Part shown: one piece after another, positions 26,092 through 35,576 of the stretch
Numbering within the stretch: position 1 is the stretch's first letter
Layout of the letters: every line of letters starts with the position of its first letter
NCBI GenBank assembly: GCA_900550105.1
Contig: URQW01000001.1
Span: forward strand, 62,001 to 126,000
Direction of reading: 5' to 3'
Source of the DNA: an uncultured Pelosinus sp.
GTDB taxonomy: Bacteria; Bacillota; Negativicutes; UMGS1260
DNA length: 64,000 nt
The notes under the pieces: generated by a model
Databases searched by the model: none
What the model was told of the DNA's origin: nothing
Seen by the model: only the letters and a program-made list of their open reading frames with translations
Program-made: the position numbers and the translations under genes

Positions 26092-27717
26092 ATGCCAGAA
26101 TATATCATGCAAATCGACTTCATTGATTCACCAGGGCTAGGTTATGAAATTTTTAAAATCACTGATAAAAATAAAATTAATAAAATTGCCATGGAAGTAC
26201 TGCCGAAAATCGGCATGGCCCTACAATTCGAATGTGAGATGCAAGAACAGATTCAGCAATTAATGACTGATCTCTCGGCACTGCCGAGCATTAAGTCCAT
26301 TCAATTTCTGAATCAAATGCCTTATCGTGAAAAGGAACAAGAACTCGGAACGATTCTAAACTCTGTCAGCGAAGGAATCATTGCCATTAATTTAAAAGGA
26401 TGTATTTCTCATATTAATGAAGTGGCCTGTAAGTTGTTCGGCTGCAACGCCACCGTCATTGGACTGCCAGTCGAAACTGTTCTCGGCCCCCATTCCCTCA
26501 TCAAAAAAACGCTGGATAGCGGCAAAGTCTATCGTCTCCAAGAACAAAAACTAGAAATACAAGGGAAAAAGTTCTCATTTTTTACAAGTACCTTGCCTGT
26601 CACCAATGATTTAAACGAAATTATTGGCGCCGTATCAACCATTCAAGATTTAAAACAAGTAGAAAAAGCTCTGCTAAATACGGAACAGGGCTCTCGTCAA
26701 ACTACGTTTGACGATATCATTCGTCAAAGCGCCAGCATGAACCAAGTCATTACCGCTGCCAAAACAGTTGCGAAAAGCACTTCTACCGTATTGCTACGGG
26801 GCGAAAGCGGCACAGGAAAAGAACTATTTGCCGCCGCCATTCATCAGGCAAGCCAACGGGCAACACAACGCTTACTGGCGATCAACTGTACCGCCCTAAC
26901 TGACACCCTACTGGAAAGCGAACTTTTCGGCTATGAAGCCGGTGCTTTTACCGGTGCCGCAAAGCAGGGAAAAAAGGGCCTATTTGAACAAGCGAACGGC
27001 GGAACGCTGTTTCTTGACGAAATTGGCGATATTTCGCCTCGTCTTCAAGTCCAACTCTTGCGCGTGCTGCAAACCAGCACCATTCGTCCAGTCGGCGGTA
27101 GTCGGGAAATTGAAGTAGATGTTCGCATCATCGCGGCGACGCATCGCAACTTGGAAGAACTGATTCGTTGCGGTCAATTTCGCGAAGATCTCTATTACCG
27201 TCTCAATGTCATCCCCTTGACGCTGCCGCCGCTGCGTGACCGCAAAGAAGATATTCCGTTATTAGCACAACATCTAGTTAAGAAAATTTGCCAAAAATTG
27301 AATAAGCCGCCTTTACAACTGACACCAGCCAGTGTTGCTCTGCTGCTCAAAAAAAGCTGGCCAGGCAATGTACGTCAACTGGAAAACACGTTAGAACGAA
27401 TCATTAATTTTATTGATGGTCGTGAAATTCAGCCGCAAGATATTGCAGCTTGGTCGGATCTTGATTCTGCAACTTTTAGCCCTGAAACAGTCAGTCGCCA
27501 GGAAGACTCGCTCGCCATTCAAATTCCTTTGTCACCGACACGGCCCTGGCCTACCTTAAAAGAAATTGTGACTGCCGTTGAGAAAGAAATTCTTGCTGCC
27601 GTATTGGAGCAATACCCATCATCCCGCGCCGCTGGCCAGGCTTTAGGCGTATCAAATACAACTATTCTAAATAAAATACATGCTTATCAGCTGCAAAAAC
27701 ACTCTCATCAGAATTAA
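26092..27717 (+). CDS. TyrR-like sigma-54-dependent activator
   Basis: A 541-residue regulator with an N-terminal ACT-like domain (about 1-75), a PAS domain (about 85-190), a sigma-54 interaction AAA+ domain and a short C-terminal helix-turn-helix (about 500-535). The AAA+ domain has Walker A GESGTGKE near residue 243, the intact GAFTGA loop in YEAGAFTGAAKQG, and Walker B GGTLFLDEIGD. The ACT-PAS-AAA-HTH order is that of TyrR, which senses aromatic amino acids, but unlike E. coli TyrR this one keeps GAFTGA and so should truly activate sigma-54 promoters. ATG at 26092 follows AAAGGAA. The tryptophanase gene downstream, with its -24/-12 promoter, is the likely target. Confidence 0.88.
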   Translation: MPEYIMQIDFIDSPGLGYEIFKITDKNKINKIAMEVLPKIGMALQFECEMQEQIQQLMTDLSALPSIKSIQFLNQMPYREKEQELGTILNSVSEGIIAINLKGCISHINEVACKLFGCNATVIGLPVETVLGPHSLIKKTLDSGKVYRLQEQKLEIQGKKFSFFTSTLPVTNDLNEIIGAVSTIQDLKQVEKALLNTEQGSRQTTFDDIIRQSASMNQVITAAKTVAKSTSTVLLRGESGTGKELFAAAIHQASQRATQRLLAINCTALTDTLLESELFGYEAGAFTGAAKQGKKGLFEQANGGTLFLDEIGDISPRLQVQLLRVLQTSTIRPVGGSREIEVDVRIIAATHRNLEELIRCGQFREDLYYRLNVIPLTLPPLRDRKEDIPLLAQHLVKKICQKLNKPPLQLTPASVALLLKKSWPGNVRQLENTLERIINFIDGREIQPQDIAAWSDLDSATFSPETVSRQEDSLAIQIPLSPTRPWPTLKEIVTAVEKEILAAVLEQYPSSRAAGQALGVSNTTILNKIHAYQLQKHSHQN

Positions 27718-27730
27718 ATCGTCAAAATAA

Positions 27731-27776
27731 ATTGCCAAGAAAATTTATCACTGATAAAATTTCTTGGCAATTTTTC
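27731..27776 (+). terminator. Terminator after the TyrR-like gene
   Basis: ATTGCCAAGAAAATTT-like arm (27731-27750) pairs with the complementary arm ending in CTTGGCAAT (27753-27771), followed by a run of T. It separates the regulator from the tnaA transcription unit. Confidence 0.85.
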
Positions 27777-27866
27777 TATCAAAACTACTTATAATCCTTT
27801 CTATACAATCGCAGTTTCTTAATAATTTGGCTAATGCTAGCTACCTTCTGCTACTTTTGTGAAAGC

Positions 27867-27882
27867 TGGCATGATTTTTGCA
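27867..27882 (+). promoter_or_regulatory. Sigma-54 (-24/-12) promoter of tnaA
   Basis: TGGCATGATTTTTGCA has GG and GC dinucleotides 12 bases apart, as in the sigma-54 consensus TGGCAC-N5-TTGCA, with one mismatch (T for C). It lies 55 bases upstream of the tryptophanase ATG and just after a gene for a GAFTGA-containing activator. Confidence 0.85.
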
Positions 27883-27936
27883 AAATACTTAAAAGCATGA
27901 TCAAAATCTTCTGAAAAAATTATTGGAGGAATTATT

Positions 27937-29328
27937 ATGGCAGTTAAGTATATTCCAGAACCGTTTCGCATTAAAATGGTTGAACCCATTAAAATGCTTA
28001 CAAGAGAAGAACGCGAAGAAAAAATCGCTAAGGCGCAGTATAATCTCTTTAACTTGGCTGGGGAAGACGTCTATATTGACCTATTAACCGACTCAGGCAC
28101 AAATGCCATGTCTGACCAAATGTGGGCTGGTGTCATGCGCGGTGATGAGGCCTATGCCGGCTCACGCAGCTATTATAAATTGATCGAAGCAGGTAAAGAT
28201 ATCTTTGATTATGGGTACATTCAACCAGTCCATCAAGGACGAGCAGCAGAAAAAGTACTTTTTGGCGCCATTCTAAAAAAAGGGCAAGTGGCTATTTCCA
28301 ATATGTTTTTTGATACAACAAGGGCCCATGTTGAGCTATGCGGCGCTCGAGCAATTGACTGCGTCGTCGCCGAGGCAAAAGATCCCGTAAAAAAAGCGCC
28401 TTTCAAAGGCAATATGGATATAGCAAAACTAGAAAAACTGATTCAAGAGCATGGTGCAGCGCAAGTCGGCCTCATCGTTATGACAGTAACAAATAACTCT
28501 GCTGGCGGTCAGCCCGTCTCCGTGCAAAACATCCGCGAAACAGCAGCTCTTTGCCAAAAATATCAAATCCCCTTCAATATTGATGCAGCTCGTTACGCTG
28601 AAAACGCTTTTTTCATTAAACAGCGTGAGACAGAATTTAAAGATAAATCGATTAAAGAAATTATCCGCGCGATGTTCGACTGCGCTGATTACTTTACCAT
28701 GTCAGCGAAAAAGGACACGCTTGTCAACATGGGCGGGCTTATCGGCGTAAAGAATAGCGAGTCAGCGCTGATTCTGCCAATCAAAGCAAACTGCATCTCC
28801 TATGAAGGCTTTACAAGCTATGGCGGTCTTTCCGGCCGAGACTTAGAAGCTTTAGCCATTGGCCTATATGAAGGTTTAGATGAAGATTATCTCCGTTATC
28901 GAATTGGTCAGATGGAATATTTAGCTGCTAAACTGGATGAGGCAGGCATTGCTTATCAATCCCCCGTAGGCGGACATGGTGTTTTCGTCGATGCCAAAGC
29001 TCTGTTCCCCCAAATTCCCTACCATGAATTTCCTGGCCAGGTTCTCGCTGTGGAACTTTATAAAGAGGCGGGAATTCGCGCCTGTGATATTGGTTCCTAC
29101 ATGCTGGGCAATGATCCTGACACGAAAGAACAACTGCAGGCCGACTTTGAATTTACTCGTCTAGCTATCCCGCGCCGCGTATATACTCAGGCCCATTTTG
29201 ATATTATGGCGGAAGCGTTGATTGCCATCAAAGATCGTGCTCATGAAATCAAACATGGCTATAAAATCACTTGGGAGCCACCTATTCTGCGTCATTTCCA
29301 AGCTTCGCTTACACCGATTACCAAGTAA
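27937..29328 (+). CDS. tnaA: Tryptophanase (tryptophan indole-lyase)
   Basis: A 463-residue PLP enzyme of the beta-eliminating lyase family, converting tryptophan to indole, pyruvate and ammonia. The PLP lysine is Lys259 in SAKKD; IDLLTDSGTNAMSD and RGDEAYAGSRSYY are family signatures. Tyrosine phenol-lyase is the close relative. Here the motif GIRACDIGS carries isoleucine where phenol-lyases have the phenol-binding arginine, and IGSYMLGNDPDT aligns with tryptophanases, so tryptophanase is favoured. It is monocistronic, with no linked tryptophan permease and no obvious TnaC-like leader peptide. Expression is probably sigma-54 dependent. Confidence 0.88.
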   Translation: MAVKYIPEPFRIKMVEPIKMLTREEREEKIAKAQYNLFNLAGEDVYIDLLTDSGTNAMSDQMWAGVMRGDEAYAGSRSYYKLIEAGKDIFDYGYIQPVHQGRAAEKVLFGAILKKGQVAISNMFFDTTRAHVELCGARAIDCVVAEAKDPVKKAPFKGNMDIAKLEKLIQEHGAAQVGLIVMTVTNNSAGGQPVSVQNIRETAALCQKYQIPFNIDAARYAENAFFIKQRETEFKDKSIKEIIRAMFDCADYFTMSAKKDTLVNMGGLIGVKNSESALILPIKANCISYEGFTSYGGLSGRDLEALAIGLYEGLDEDYLRYRIGQMEYLAAKLDEAGIAYQSPVGGHGVFVDAKALFPQIPYHEFPGQVLAVELYKEAGIRACDIGSYMLGNDPDTKEQLQADFEFTRLAIPRRVYTQAHFDIMAEALIAIKDRAHEIKHGYKITWEPPILRHFQASLTPITK

Positions 29329-29384
29329 TAAATCAAACGAATATATATTGCCTGCGAGTAGCGCTGGCATTCGACCTAAAAAGT

Positions 29385-29437
29385 TAAGGAGCTTTCCTGT
29401 TGATTAGCCTGAGGCGAATCTAACAGAAAGCTCCTTA
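29385..29437. terminator. Bidirectional terminator between tnaA and chemoreceptor gene
   Basis: TAAGGAGCTTTC (29385-29396) pairs with GAAAGCTCCTTA, with extra TGTT/AACA pairing inside. It lies between convergent genes. Confidence 0.75.
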
Positions 29438-29446
29438 TTCCATTTC

Positions 29447-31513
29447 TTATAATTTAAAACAGAGAACGAGTCCCTCTAACTGCGTAGCCACAGATGATAA
29501 AGAGTTCGCCGCTGCTTTAATTTCCTGCATTGTTTGACTAACCTGATCAGTACCATTGGAAATCGTCTCAGTTTCTTGGGCATTTTGAACAATGACTGCA
29601 GCTACCGACTCCATCGCTCCATTAATTTCCTGCATCTCAGTCGATACTTTCCCTAACTGGTCGCTAATTTCCGCCGTCACTGCTAAGAATGCGTCGGCAT
29701 CCTGTTTATACTGAACGCCCCCTTGAACAAAAGCGTCGTAATCGCACAGTACTTTGGCATTAATAAACTCCAGCAGTTCCTTGCTGTTATCAACAAGAAC
29801 ATGCATTGTAAGCTGAACTTTTTCTGTTAAGTGTTGAATCGTATCAACAGTACGCGACGATTCTTCCGCCAGTTTGCGAACTTCCTCAGCGACTACGGCA
29901 AATCCCCTGCCGCTTTCACCGGCATGAGCCGCTTCAATAGCGGCGTTAAGCGCTAATAGGTTGGTTTGTGCCGCGATAGCAGCAATGGAATCAGCCATTT
30001 TTACAATTTCATCGACTACCTTACCGTCTTCAATGGCTTGCACTACTTTAGAGTTAATGCCGTCATACAAGGTTAAAGCAGCTTGGCGTGAATCAGCTGC
30101 ATTATGCTGTAACAAAGCAGCTTTGTGATCTACCGTTTTCGCAACGCGGCTCCCCTCTAGCGAACTATCGGATAATTGATGAACATGACTTCTAACATTT
30201 GCGGTAAAGGCGGTAAATTCCTCAGCGGAAGCGGAAAGTGAATGAACCCCATCAGCGACCTGACCGGCTGACTGAGCCACACTGCCAGCTGCTTCAGCTG
30301 ATTCTTCTGTGCCACTTTGCAGCTCCGCTGCCGATGCTGCAATCTGCCGAGAAAAATCAGATATTTTCTGCAAAATATCACGCATATTTACGGTCATCCG
30401 ATTAATTCCTGCCGCGATCTGCGCTAACTCATCGTGCGAACTCACTTCAACACTAGAAGAAAGATCCCCTTTTTCAATTTTCACAAGGCCGCTGCTAATA
30501 ACCGAAACAGCATTCACTATAGACAACACCAAGGCAATACAAACATATAACAAGAGTGGTAACGCAATGACGAGCGCAATCAAAACAATATTGGCTTTTC
30601 GCTCATATTGCTCGACTCGTAACGAACACAATTCGCCTAGCGCCTGTCCTAAATTGGCAAATAAATGATCATTCACACTAACAGCCTGATCAATATCTCT
30701 AGATGAAAGCGCGATAACACCTTGTTCTTGAGCTAAACCGTCATCCAGTTTTTGCAGCATTGCGCTAAAAGTTGTCTTGAAGCCATCGGCTTCCGACTGC
30801 AGTGGCGTCAGCACACCTTTGCCCTTAGTCTGGTTAAAAGCAAGTCCAGTTTCCCAATCTGCATTCATCGTATCAACAAGTCCACCGATTTTTGTACTTA
30901 AGGCAATTAAATTTTTGCGATCGCCATAAGTCAGTGGTCCCGTCTGTTGTTTTTCTAATAAAGCCCGCACCTGAAATAAAGCGTCGGAAAGTGCGAGACT
31001 ACGAAACATGACAACATCCATACTATAATAAGAATCAAGATCCGGATCGAGCGTAAGATTCGAGTTATCCGAAATATCGCTATGTAGCGTCGTCAACGCC
31101 CCAAAAAGCTCACTATAAATCTCCTGGCCGCCGCGAAGCCCTGCCCATAATTCTTTTGCTTTCGCAATGTCTTTTGATACTTCTTTCTTCTGTTCTGGCG
31201 CATCTAAAACACTGTGAAATTTTTGGTCTACTTTTTCAATCTCAGAAAAAGCAGTTTCCACATTCTCAGGGGCTTGTCGCGAGTGAAAAGAATAGTCTTG
31301 TATCGATCGCGCTAATTGATAAGACGCTGCGGCATATTCTACGCCATATTTTTCTTTTTGGGAAAAATCCTTACTTTCACCATTTCCCGCAAAAAATTGA
31401 TATAAAGCTAGCGCCAGCAAAGCAACTAAAATAATACTGACCATAAAAAATTTAGTCATCAAGCGAAATCGACTCATTATAAAAATTCCCGGTTGAAACA
31501 GTTTTTGAAGCAT
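29447..31513 (-). CDS. Methyl-accepting chemotaxis protein 1
   Basis: About 688 residues: TM1 near residues 20-42, a long helical extracytoplasmic sensor (about 45-310), TM2 near 312-335, a HAMP domain (about 337-388) and a cytoplasmic signalling domain. The hairpin tip is AIAAQTNLLALNAAIEAAHAGESGRGFAVVAEEVRKLAEE, read in two parts. ATG at 31513 has AAGGGG about 9 bases upstream; the ATG at 31522 lies too close to that site. The sensor ligand is unknown. No flagellar or che genes are nearby, so its output may be elsewhere or through pili. Confidence 0.9.
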   Translation of the reverse strand: MLQKLFQPGIFIMSRFRLMTKFFMVSIILVALLALALYQFFAGNGESKDFSQKEKYGVEYAAASYQLARSIQDYSFHSRQAPENVETAFSEIEKVDQKFHSVLDAPEQKKEVSKDIAKAKELWAGLRGGQEIYSELFGALTTLHSDISDNSNLTLDPDLDSYYSMDVVMFRSLALSDALFQVRALLEKQQTGPLTYGDRKNLIALSTKIGGLVDTMNADWETGLAFNQTKGKGVLTPLQSEADGFKTTFSAMLQKLDDGLAQEQGVIALSSRDIDQAVSVNDHLFANLGQALGELCSLRVEQYERKANIVLIALVIALPLLLYVCIALVLSIVNAVSVISSGLVKIEKGDLSSSVEVSSHDELAQIAAGINRMTVNMRDILQKISDFSRQIAASAAELQSGTEESAEAAGSVAQSAGQVADGVHSLSASAEEFTAFTANVRSHVHQLSDSSLEGSRVAKTVDHKAALLQHNAADSRQAALTLYDGINSKVVQAIEDGKVVDEIVKMADSIAAIAAQTNLLALNAAIEAAHAGESGRGFAVVAEEVRKLAEESSRTVDTIQHLTEKVQLTMHVLVDNSKELLEFINAKVLCDYDAFVQGGVQYKQDADAFLAVTAEISDQLGKVSTEMQEINGAMESVAAVIVQNAQETETISNGTDQVSQTMQEIKAAANSLSSVATQLEGLVLCFKL

Positions 31514-31664
31514 TTTATTCATCCCCTTATAATGGCGAAATCAGTCGATTTCACAAAGTCACTACTTACTATTTAGAATAACAAATAGTGACCTCTTTTC
31601 CACTATCTAAAAGTACAGGGAGAAATCTCCTCTTTTTTACAAGAAAATTTCTTTTGTATAAACC

Positions 31665-31697
31665 TAAAATAAAATGAACCCCGCCACAGCGGGGTTC
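31665..31697 (-). terminator. Terminator after tpsA
   Basis: Arms GAACCCCGC and GCGGGGTTC (31676-31697) with a four-base loop, followed on the minus strand by ATTTTATTTT. It lies 30 bases past the tpsA stop. Confidence 0.85.
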
Positions 31698-31727
31698 TAA
31701 GCTCGCAACTAGATCAATCAATTCTGT

Positions 31728-34700
31728 TTACGCCATTGGCCGTACGGGAAATACCAACCGCAATTCTCGTCCATCCCCTCGCTGCAACAATAAAACAAGA
31801 TCCAGCGATTCCTTAAAGCCGATCGGAACACGGCCATAAAAACGAACCCGACGAGAATCAAAGAAAATCCATGGCGGAAGATTGTTGCCATTTTTTTGCC
31901 GAACCGTCTGCCGCCAACGCGGCAAATCAGGCGGCAATTGTTCGGGCGGCACTACAAGTTCAAAAAAATCGCCAGCTCTCAACACTCTATTGTCGGGAAA
32001 AATTAGAACCATTCCAATCCCAGTTTCAGAGACTCGCTGTGGCTCCCCTTGTACCAATGAAGCAGGTAACGCCTTGACACTCCGTTCTACTTCTGGCGGC
32101 ATTATCGGGGGTTTCACTGGGGGCGTTACCGATGGTGTCTCTGGCGGTGTCACGGGCGGTGTTATCGGCGGCGTCACCGATGGTGTCTCTGGCGGTGTTA
32201 CCGGTGGTGTCACGGGCGGAGTCACCGGTGGTGTTACCGGTGGTGTTACCGGTGGTGTTACCGGTGGTGTTACTGGTGGTGCAACTGCAATAATCTGTCC
32301 AATGGCTGCATTTGCTGAAGAATTCACCGTATAATTGGCTCTCTCAGCCCCGGAAAGCGTCAGTCCTGTTACCGTCACAGTCTTGCCGCTACCTACAGCT
32401 GCACTGTCGTAAGTGGCTGTACTGCCAGAAACAGTAACATCATCGCCCAAAACACTACCGACCAAATGATAATTACTGCCTGTTAACGTAGCTGTTGTCG
32501 TCCCGTCGTAGTTTTTCTGTACTGTTCCGACCAGACTTACTGTCAGCGGCGCCGCGGTGATACTACCACTGATCGTGCCGGAAGCACCGTTGACTGTATA
32601 GCCATAGACAGGATGGCTGCTGCCATCTATAAGAGTGTCAACCGAAACCCCAGTTACTGTAACAACTTTACTGTTACCCACCTGTTGCGTATCAAATAAG
32701 CCGCTACCACCAGTAATATTGGCTGTGCCGCCAAAAGAATCCGTTCTTAAAAAATTAGTTGTTGTAAGCAATACTGTCTTAGTTCCATTATAAACCTTCG
32801 TTACCGTTCCTTGAGGTACTACCGTCAAGATTAGTGGATTTGCGTAAATGAATCCGTTGCCGCTGTAGCTAACTTCTGGCGCAGCAGCATTAAAGGTTGT
32901 TCCATAAAGCGTAAAAGCATTATCCAAAAGATTCGTTTGATTTTGCGCAGCATTTTGCCCATAAAACAGCCATCGTTTGCCCGAACCAGCTAAAAACGAA
33001 GCGGAGCCTCCACTGACAACATCACCGCTTCCAGCCGCAACAAGAATCAGATTCCCGCCAGAGCTTACCGTTCCATTAATAAGATTAATACTTTTATTAG
33101 CGCCGTTGCCAGTTCCCACCAACAGGATTGATCCGGAACCAATTTTCTGTAAGGTAACGCCACCCTCAATCCGAATTCCGTCTCGGCCGGAACCAGTGCC
33201 ACTTGTCCCGCCTGTGCCAATAATTTTTACATCACCAGTGTTCGCCGCAAGCGCTATGTCGCTGACAGATCCATTAACAAACCAAACACCAATACTGTCG
33301 GCGTCGCCGTTTCCCGTACCAGTAAGAGTAATGTTGCCGCTGCCACTTGCTGCAATGTTAGAACCGCTGTGATCAATCACAATCCCCATGCCATTAGCAC
33401 TAACGGCATTTCCTGTTCCGGTCATACTAAGATTTCCATTCTCAACTGACATACTGCTATTATAGTCAACTTGAATACCGTAATTATCTTTATGGCCAGT
33501 GCCGCTCGTCCCAGTCACGGTAACAGAACCATTACCAGTCGCCGCAACACTGCTGTTATTACTTAACAAAATCCCATGATTGGACAAACCAGTTGGGCCT
33601 GCTCCTTGCGACTTTCCCGTCAGCGTAATAGATCCGCCAGCCGTTGTCACATGACTATGATCATCAATAAAGATACCATACTCGTTCTGAGTACCTACGC
33701 CGCCAGTACCATCAAGCGCAATTAAGCCATCCCCATTACTCGTAAAACCCATACTTTTGACAGTACCATTCGAAAGTAAAATGCCGTAATCATTAGAACT
33801 CGTTACCAAATTAGTACCAGTAATTTTAATTTGACCGGTGGATGTAGTAATATTTCCAGAAATTTCAACACCACTTACCCCTGATACTGCTTGATTCGTA
33901 CCATTAATCGTAATATTGCCACTCTGAGTTGTTACAGGTCCCTTGATGGAAACGCCGCTATCGCCAGCAGAAATCGTAACATGACCGCTCTGGGTTGCTA
34001 TAGAACCAGCAGGAGTAACCTGAACTTTTCCACTAGGAGCTTGAAGAGTTAAAGCACCTCCAGCAGACTGGACAGAAGAATCAATGATTACATTACGATC
34101 CGCTTGCAGCGTCAGAGAATGACCGCTGCTCCAGGAAAAAGGACTAGCTACCGTGATATCACCATATGCCACGGGTGCAGCCGACGGCCCTGCCGTTTTC
34201 ACCGTTACATCCGTTGAGGCAAGCGCCGTAGTCAGACTGCCTGTACTAACAACATCGAGAATTCCCACGGAAGCCGCAGGCGTTAGTACCGTAATCCCAG
34301 TCATACTTTGGTCGCTCACTATATCTTGATCTCCCAAAGAACCGTGATCCTCAATATATACGTCGTACGGATCGATAAGCCAGGTTCCCGCAACGCCGCG
34401 CGGTGCACCAGCTGTAACAGTTCCTGTAAGCCGCAAGCTTTTCCCTGAAGTTTCAACGCGACCGCCATTGCCTCCCTCAGGTCCACCTTGCGCTGAAATC
34501 ATCCCGTCATAAACGGTTTGCCCCTCAGACCAAATCGCAACGGTGCCGCCATCACTTCGGCCTAAACCGTTGGCATAAAGCTTTGCCCCAGCATTAACCG
34601 TAACATTCTGGGCCTTTTCAGCCGTGCCTGCCCCTTGAAAATCGCCACCAACACGAATCATCCCGCCGGTGTTGCCGCTTACATCAATTTTCGAAGCTCC

Positions 34701-35564
34701 ACTAAGAACAATATCCTGTCCCAGTAGCCAAACCTGGCCGCCCACGCTATTTTCGCCGCGTGCATCAATCTGTCCCTGCTGTGTTACTGAACCGCCCTCC
34801 AGACGGACTATACCATTTTTCTCGGTAACACTGCGCGCCCGCAAGATGCCGCCATTATTGACAACAGTCTGAAGCAAGCCGCTACGAGCTCCAGCTGACA
34901 TCATAATGTGACCGCCATCAGCTTGGATCAACCCCATATTCTTTACTGTCCCCTGAATAGCAGCTTGGTCGACAGACAAGTTCAGCAATCCATCACCATA
35001 AAAATCAACAGTCATACGCTTCCCTGCCGCCAGTCCAGCGAATCCCTGCGATACAGAAATTTTTCCTTCATTTGTTACAGTATTGCCTAATAGTAAAGCA
35101 TAGTTCTTAGCCGCAATAGTTCCTTGGTTCGCAACCGTACCACTGCCAGAAAAAACATATTTCCCAGCAAAAAAATCACTATCGGTCATTCCCAGTGAAG
35201 TTGCAACAAGACCACCGACCTGAACTTGCGCGCCTGGTGCAAATAAAATACCGTTAGGATTCAATAAAAAGACCTGACCATTCGCTGTCAAAGAACCAAA
35301 AATATCGGACCTACCTAAACCATTAACACGGTTTAAAGCAATCGATCGACTGCCCGGCTGAATAAACCGGACGGCCTCGCCAGGTCGTATAGAAAAATCG
35401 CGCCAATTTATGGAAAGCTTTTCACTACTTTGCGTAATAGTTACCTGACCACCATTTTGCGTAATCTGACCTGTACCACCGCTAATCTGCCCGCCCGCCG
35501 GATTAGCCCCTACAGAAGAAGCGAAAAAAATCCAACAGAGAAACATTACACTGCTTTTTTTCAT
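31728..35564 (-). CDS. Two-partner secretion exoprotein TpsA (FHA-type)
   Basis: A 1278-residue secreted protein. After a signal peptide (about 1-20) comes the TPS secretion domain (about 25-270) with the diagnostic NPNGILFAPGAQV motif and the INWRDFSI region. Repetitive beta-helix sequence (about 270-900) follows, rich in TGTGN/SGSGNITLTG-like strands. Two MBG/YDG-type domains (KVYNGTKT near 940, KNYDGTTTATLTG near 1020) come next. A VTPP-type linker (about 1095-1160) leads to a C-terminal region. That region (LPPWIFFDSRRVRFYGRVPIG) resembles cadherin-like CADG/Ig folds. It should cross the outer membrane through the TpsB encoded 12 bases upstream. An adhesin role is inferred. Confidence 0.9.
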   Translation of the reverse strand: MKKSSVMFLCWIFFASSVGANPAGGQISGGTGQITQNGGQVTITQSSEKLSINWRDFSIRPGEAVRFIQPGSRSIALNRVNGLGRSDIFGSLTANGQVFLLNPNGILFAPGAQVQVGGLVATSLGMTDSDFFAGKYVFSGSGTVANQGTIAAKNYALLLGNTVTNEGKISVSQGFAGLAAGKRMTVDFYGDGLLNLSVDQAAIQGTVKNMGLIQADGGHIMMSAGARSGLLQTVVNNGGILRARSVTEKNGIVRLEGGSVTQQGQIDARGENSVGGQVWLLGQDIVLSGASKIDVSGNTGGMIRVGGDFQGAGTAEKAQNVTVNAGAKLYANGLGRSDGGTVAIWSEGQTVYDGMISAQGGPEGGNGGRVETSGKSLRLTGTVTAGAPRGVAGTWLIDPYDVYIEDHGSLGDQDIVSDQSMTGITVLTPAASVGILDVVSTGSLTTALASTDVTVKTAGPSAAPVAYGDITVASPFSWSSGHSLTLQADRNVIIDSSVQSAGGALTLQAPSGKVQVTPAGSIATQSGHVTISAGDSGVSIKGPVTTQSGNITINGTNQAVSGVSGVEISGNITTSTGQIKITGTNLVTSSNDYGILLSNGTVKSMGFTSNGDGLIALDGTGGVGTQNEYGIFIDDHSHVTTAGGSITLTGKSQGAGPTGLSNHGILLSNNSSVAATGNGSVTVTGTSGTGHKDNYGIQVDYNSSMSVENGNLSMTGTGNAVSANGMGIVIDHSGSNIAASGSGNITLTGTGNGDADSIGVWFVNGSVSDIALAANTGDVKIIGTGGTSGTGSGRDGIRIEGGVTLQKIGSGSILLVGTGNGANKSINLINGTVSSGGNLILVAAGSGDVVSGGSASFLAGSGKRWLFYGQNAAQNQTNLLDNAFTLYGTTFNAAAPEVSYSGNGFIYANPLILTVVPQGTVTKVYNGTKTVLLTTTNFLRTDSFGGTANITGGSGLFDTQQVGNSKVVTVTGVSVDTLIDGSSHPVYGYTVNGASGTISGSITAAPLTVSLVGTVQKNYDGTTTATLTGSNYHLVGSVLGDDVTVSGSTATYDSAAVGSGKTVTVTGLTLSGAERANYTVNSSANAAIGQIIAVAPPVTPPVTPPVTPPVTPPVTPPVTPPVTPPETPSVTPPITPPVTPPETPSVTPPVKPPIMPPEVERSVKALPASLVQGEPQRVSETGIGMVLIFPDNRVLRAGDFFELVVPPEQLPPDLPRWRQTVRQKNGNNLPPWIFFDSRRVRFYGRVPIGFKESLDLVLLLQRGDGRELRLVFPVRPMA
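32113..32283 (-). repeat. 12-base tandem repeat coding VTPP units in tpsA
   Basis: The DNA repeats variants of GGTGGTGTTACC, coding about fourteen VTPP-like tetrapeptides with ETPS, ITPP, VKPP and IMPP variants. The unit is a multiple of three, so slippage changes linker length without shifting frame. The variants recur in a higher-order pattern (VTPPETPS twice). Confidence 0.9.
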
Positions 35565-35576
35565 GGCTTCTCCTCC

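Noticed and set aside
27937..29328. Tyrosine phenol-lyase instead of tryptophanase
   Set aside because: The phenol-binding arginine position holds isoleucine and the C-terminal motifs align with tryptophanases; an enzyme assay would settle it.
32113..32283. CRISPR-like tandem repeat
   Set aside because: The repeats are 12 bases, contiguous and in frame inside tpsA, without spacers.
31882..32334. Plus-strand open frame opposite the tpsA repeat region
   Set aside because: It encodes a GGVTGGV repeat that is simply the complement of the VTPP-coding repeat; the real gene is on the other strand.
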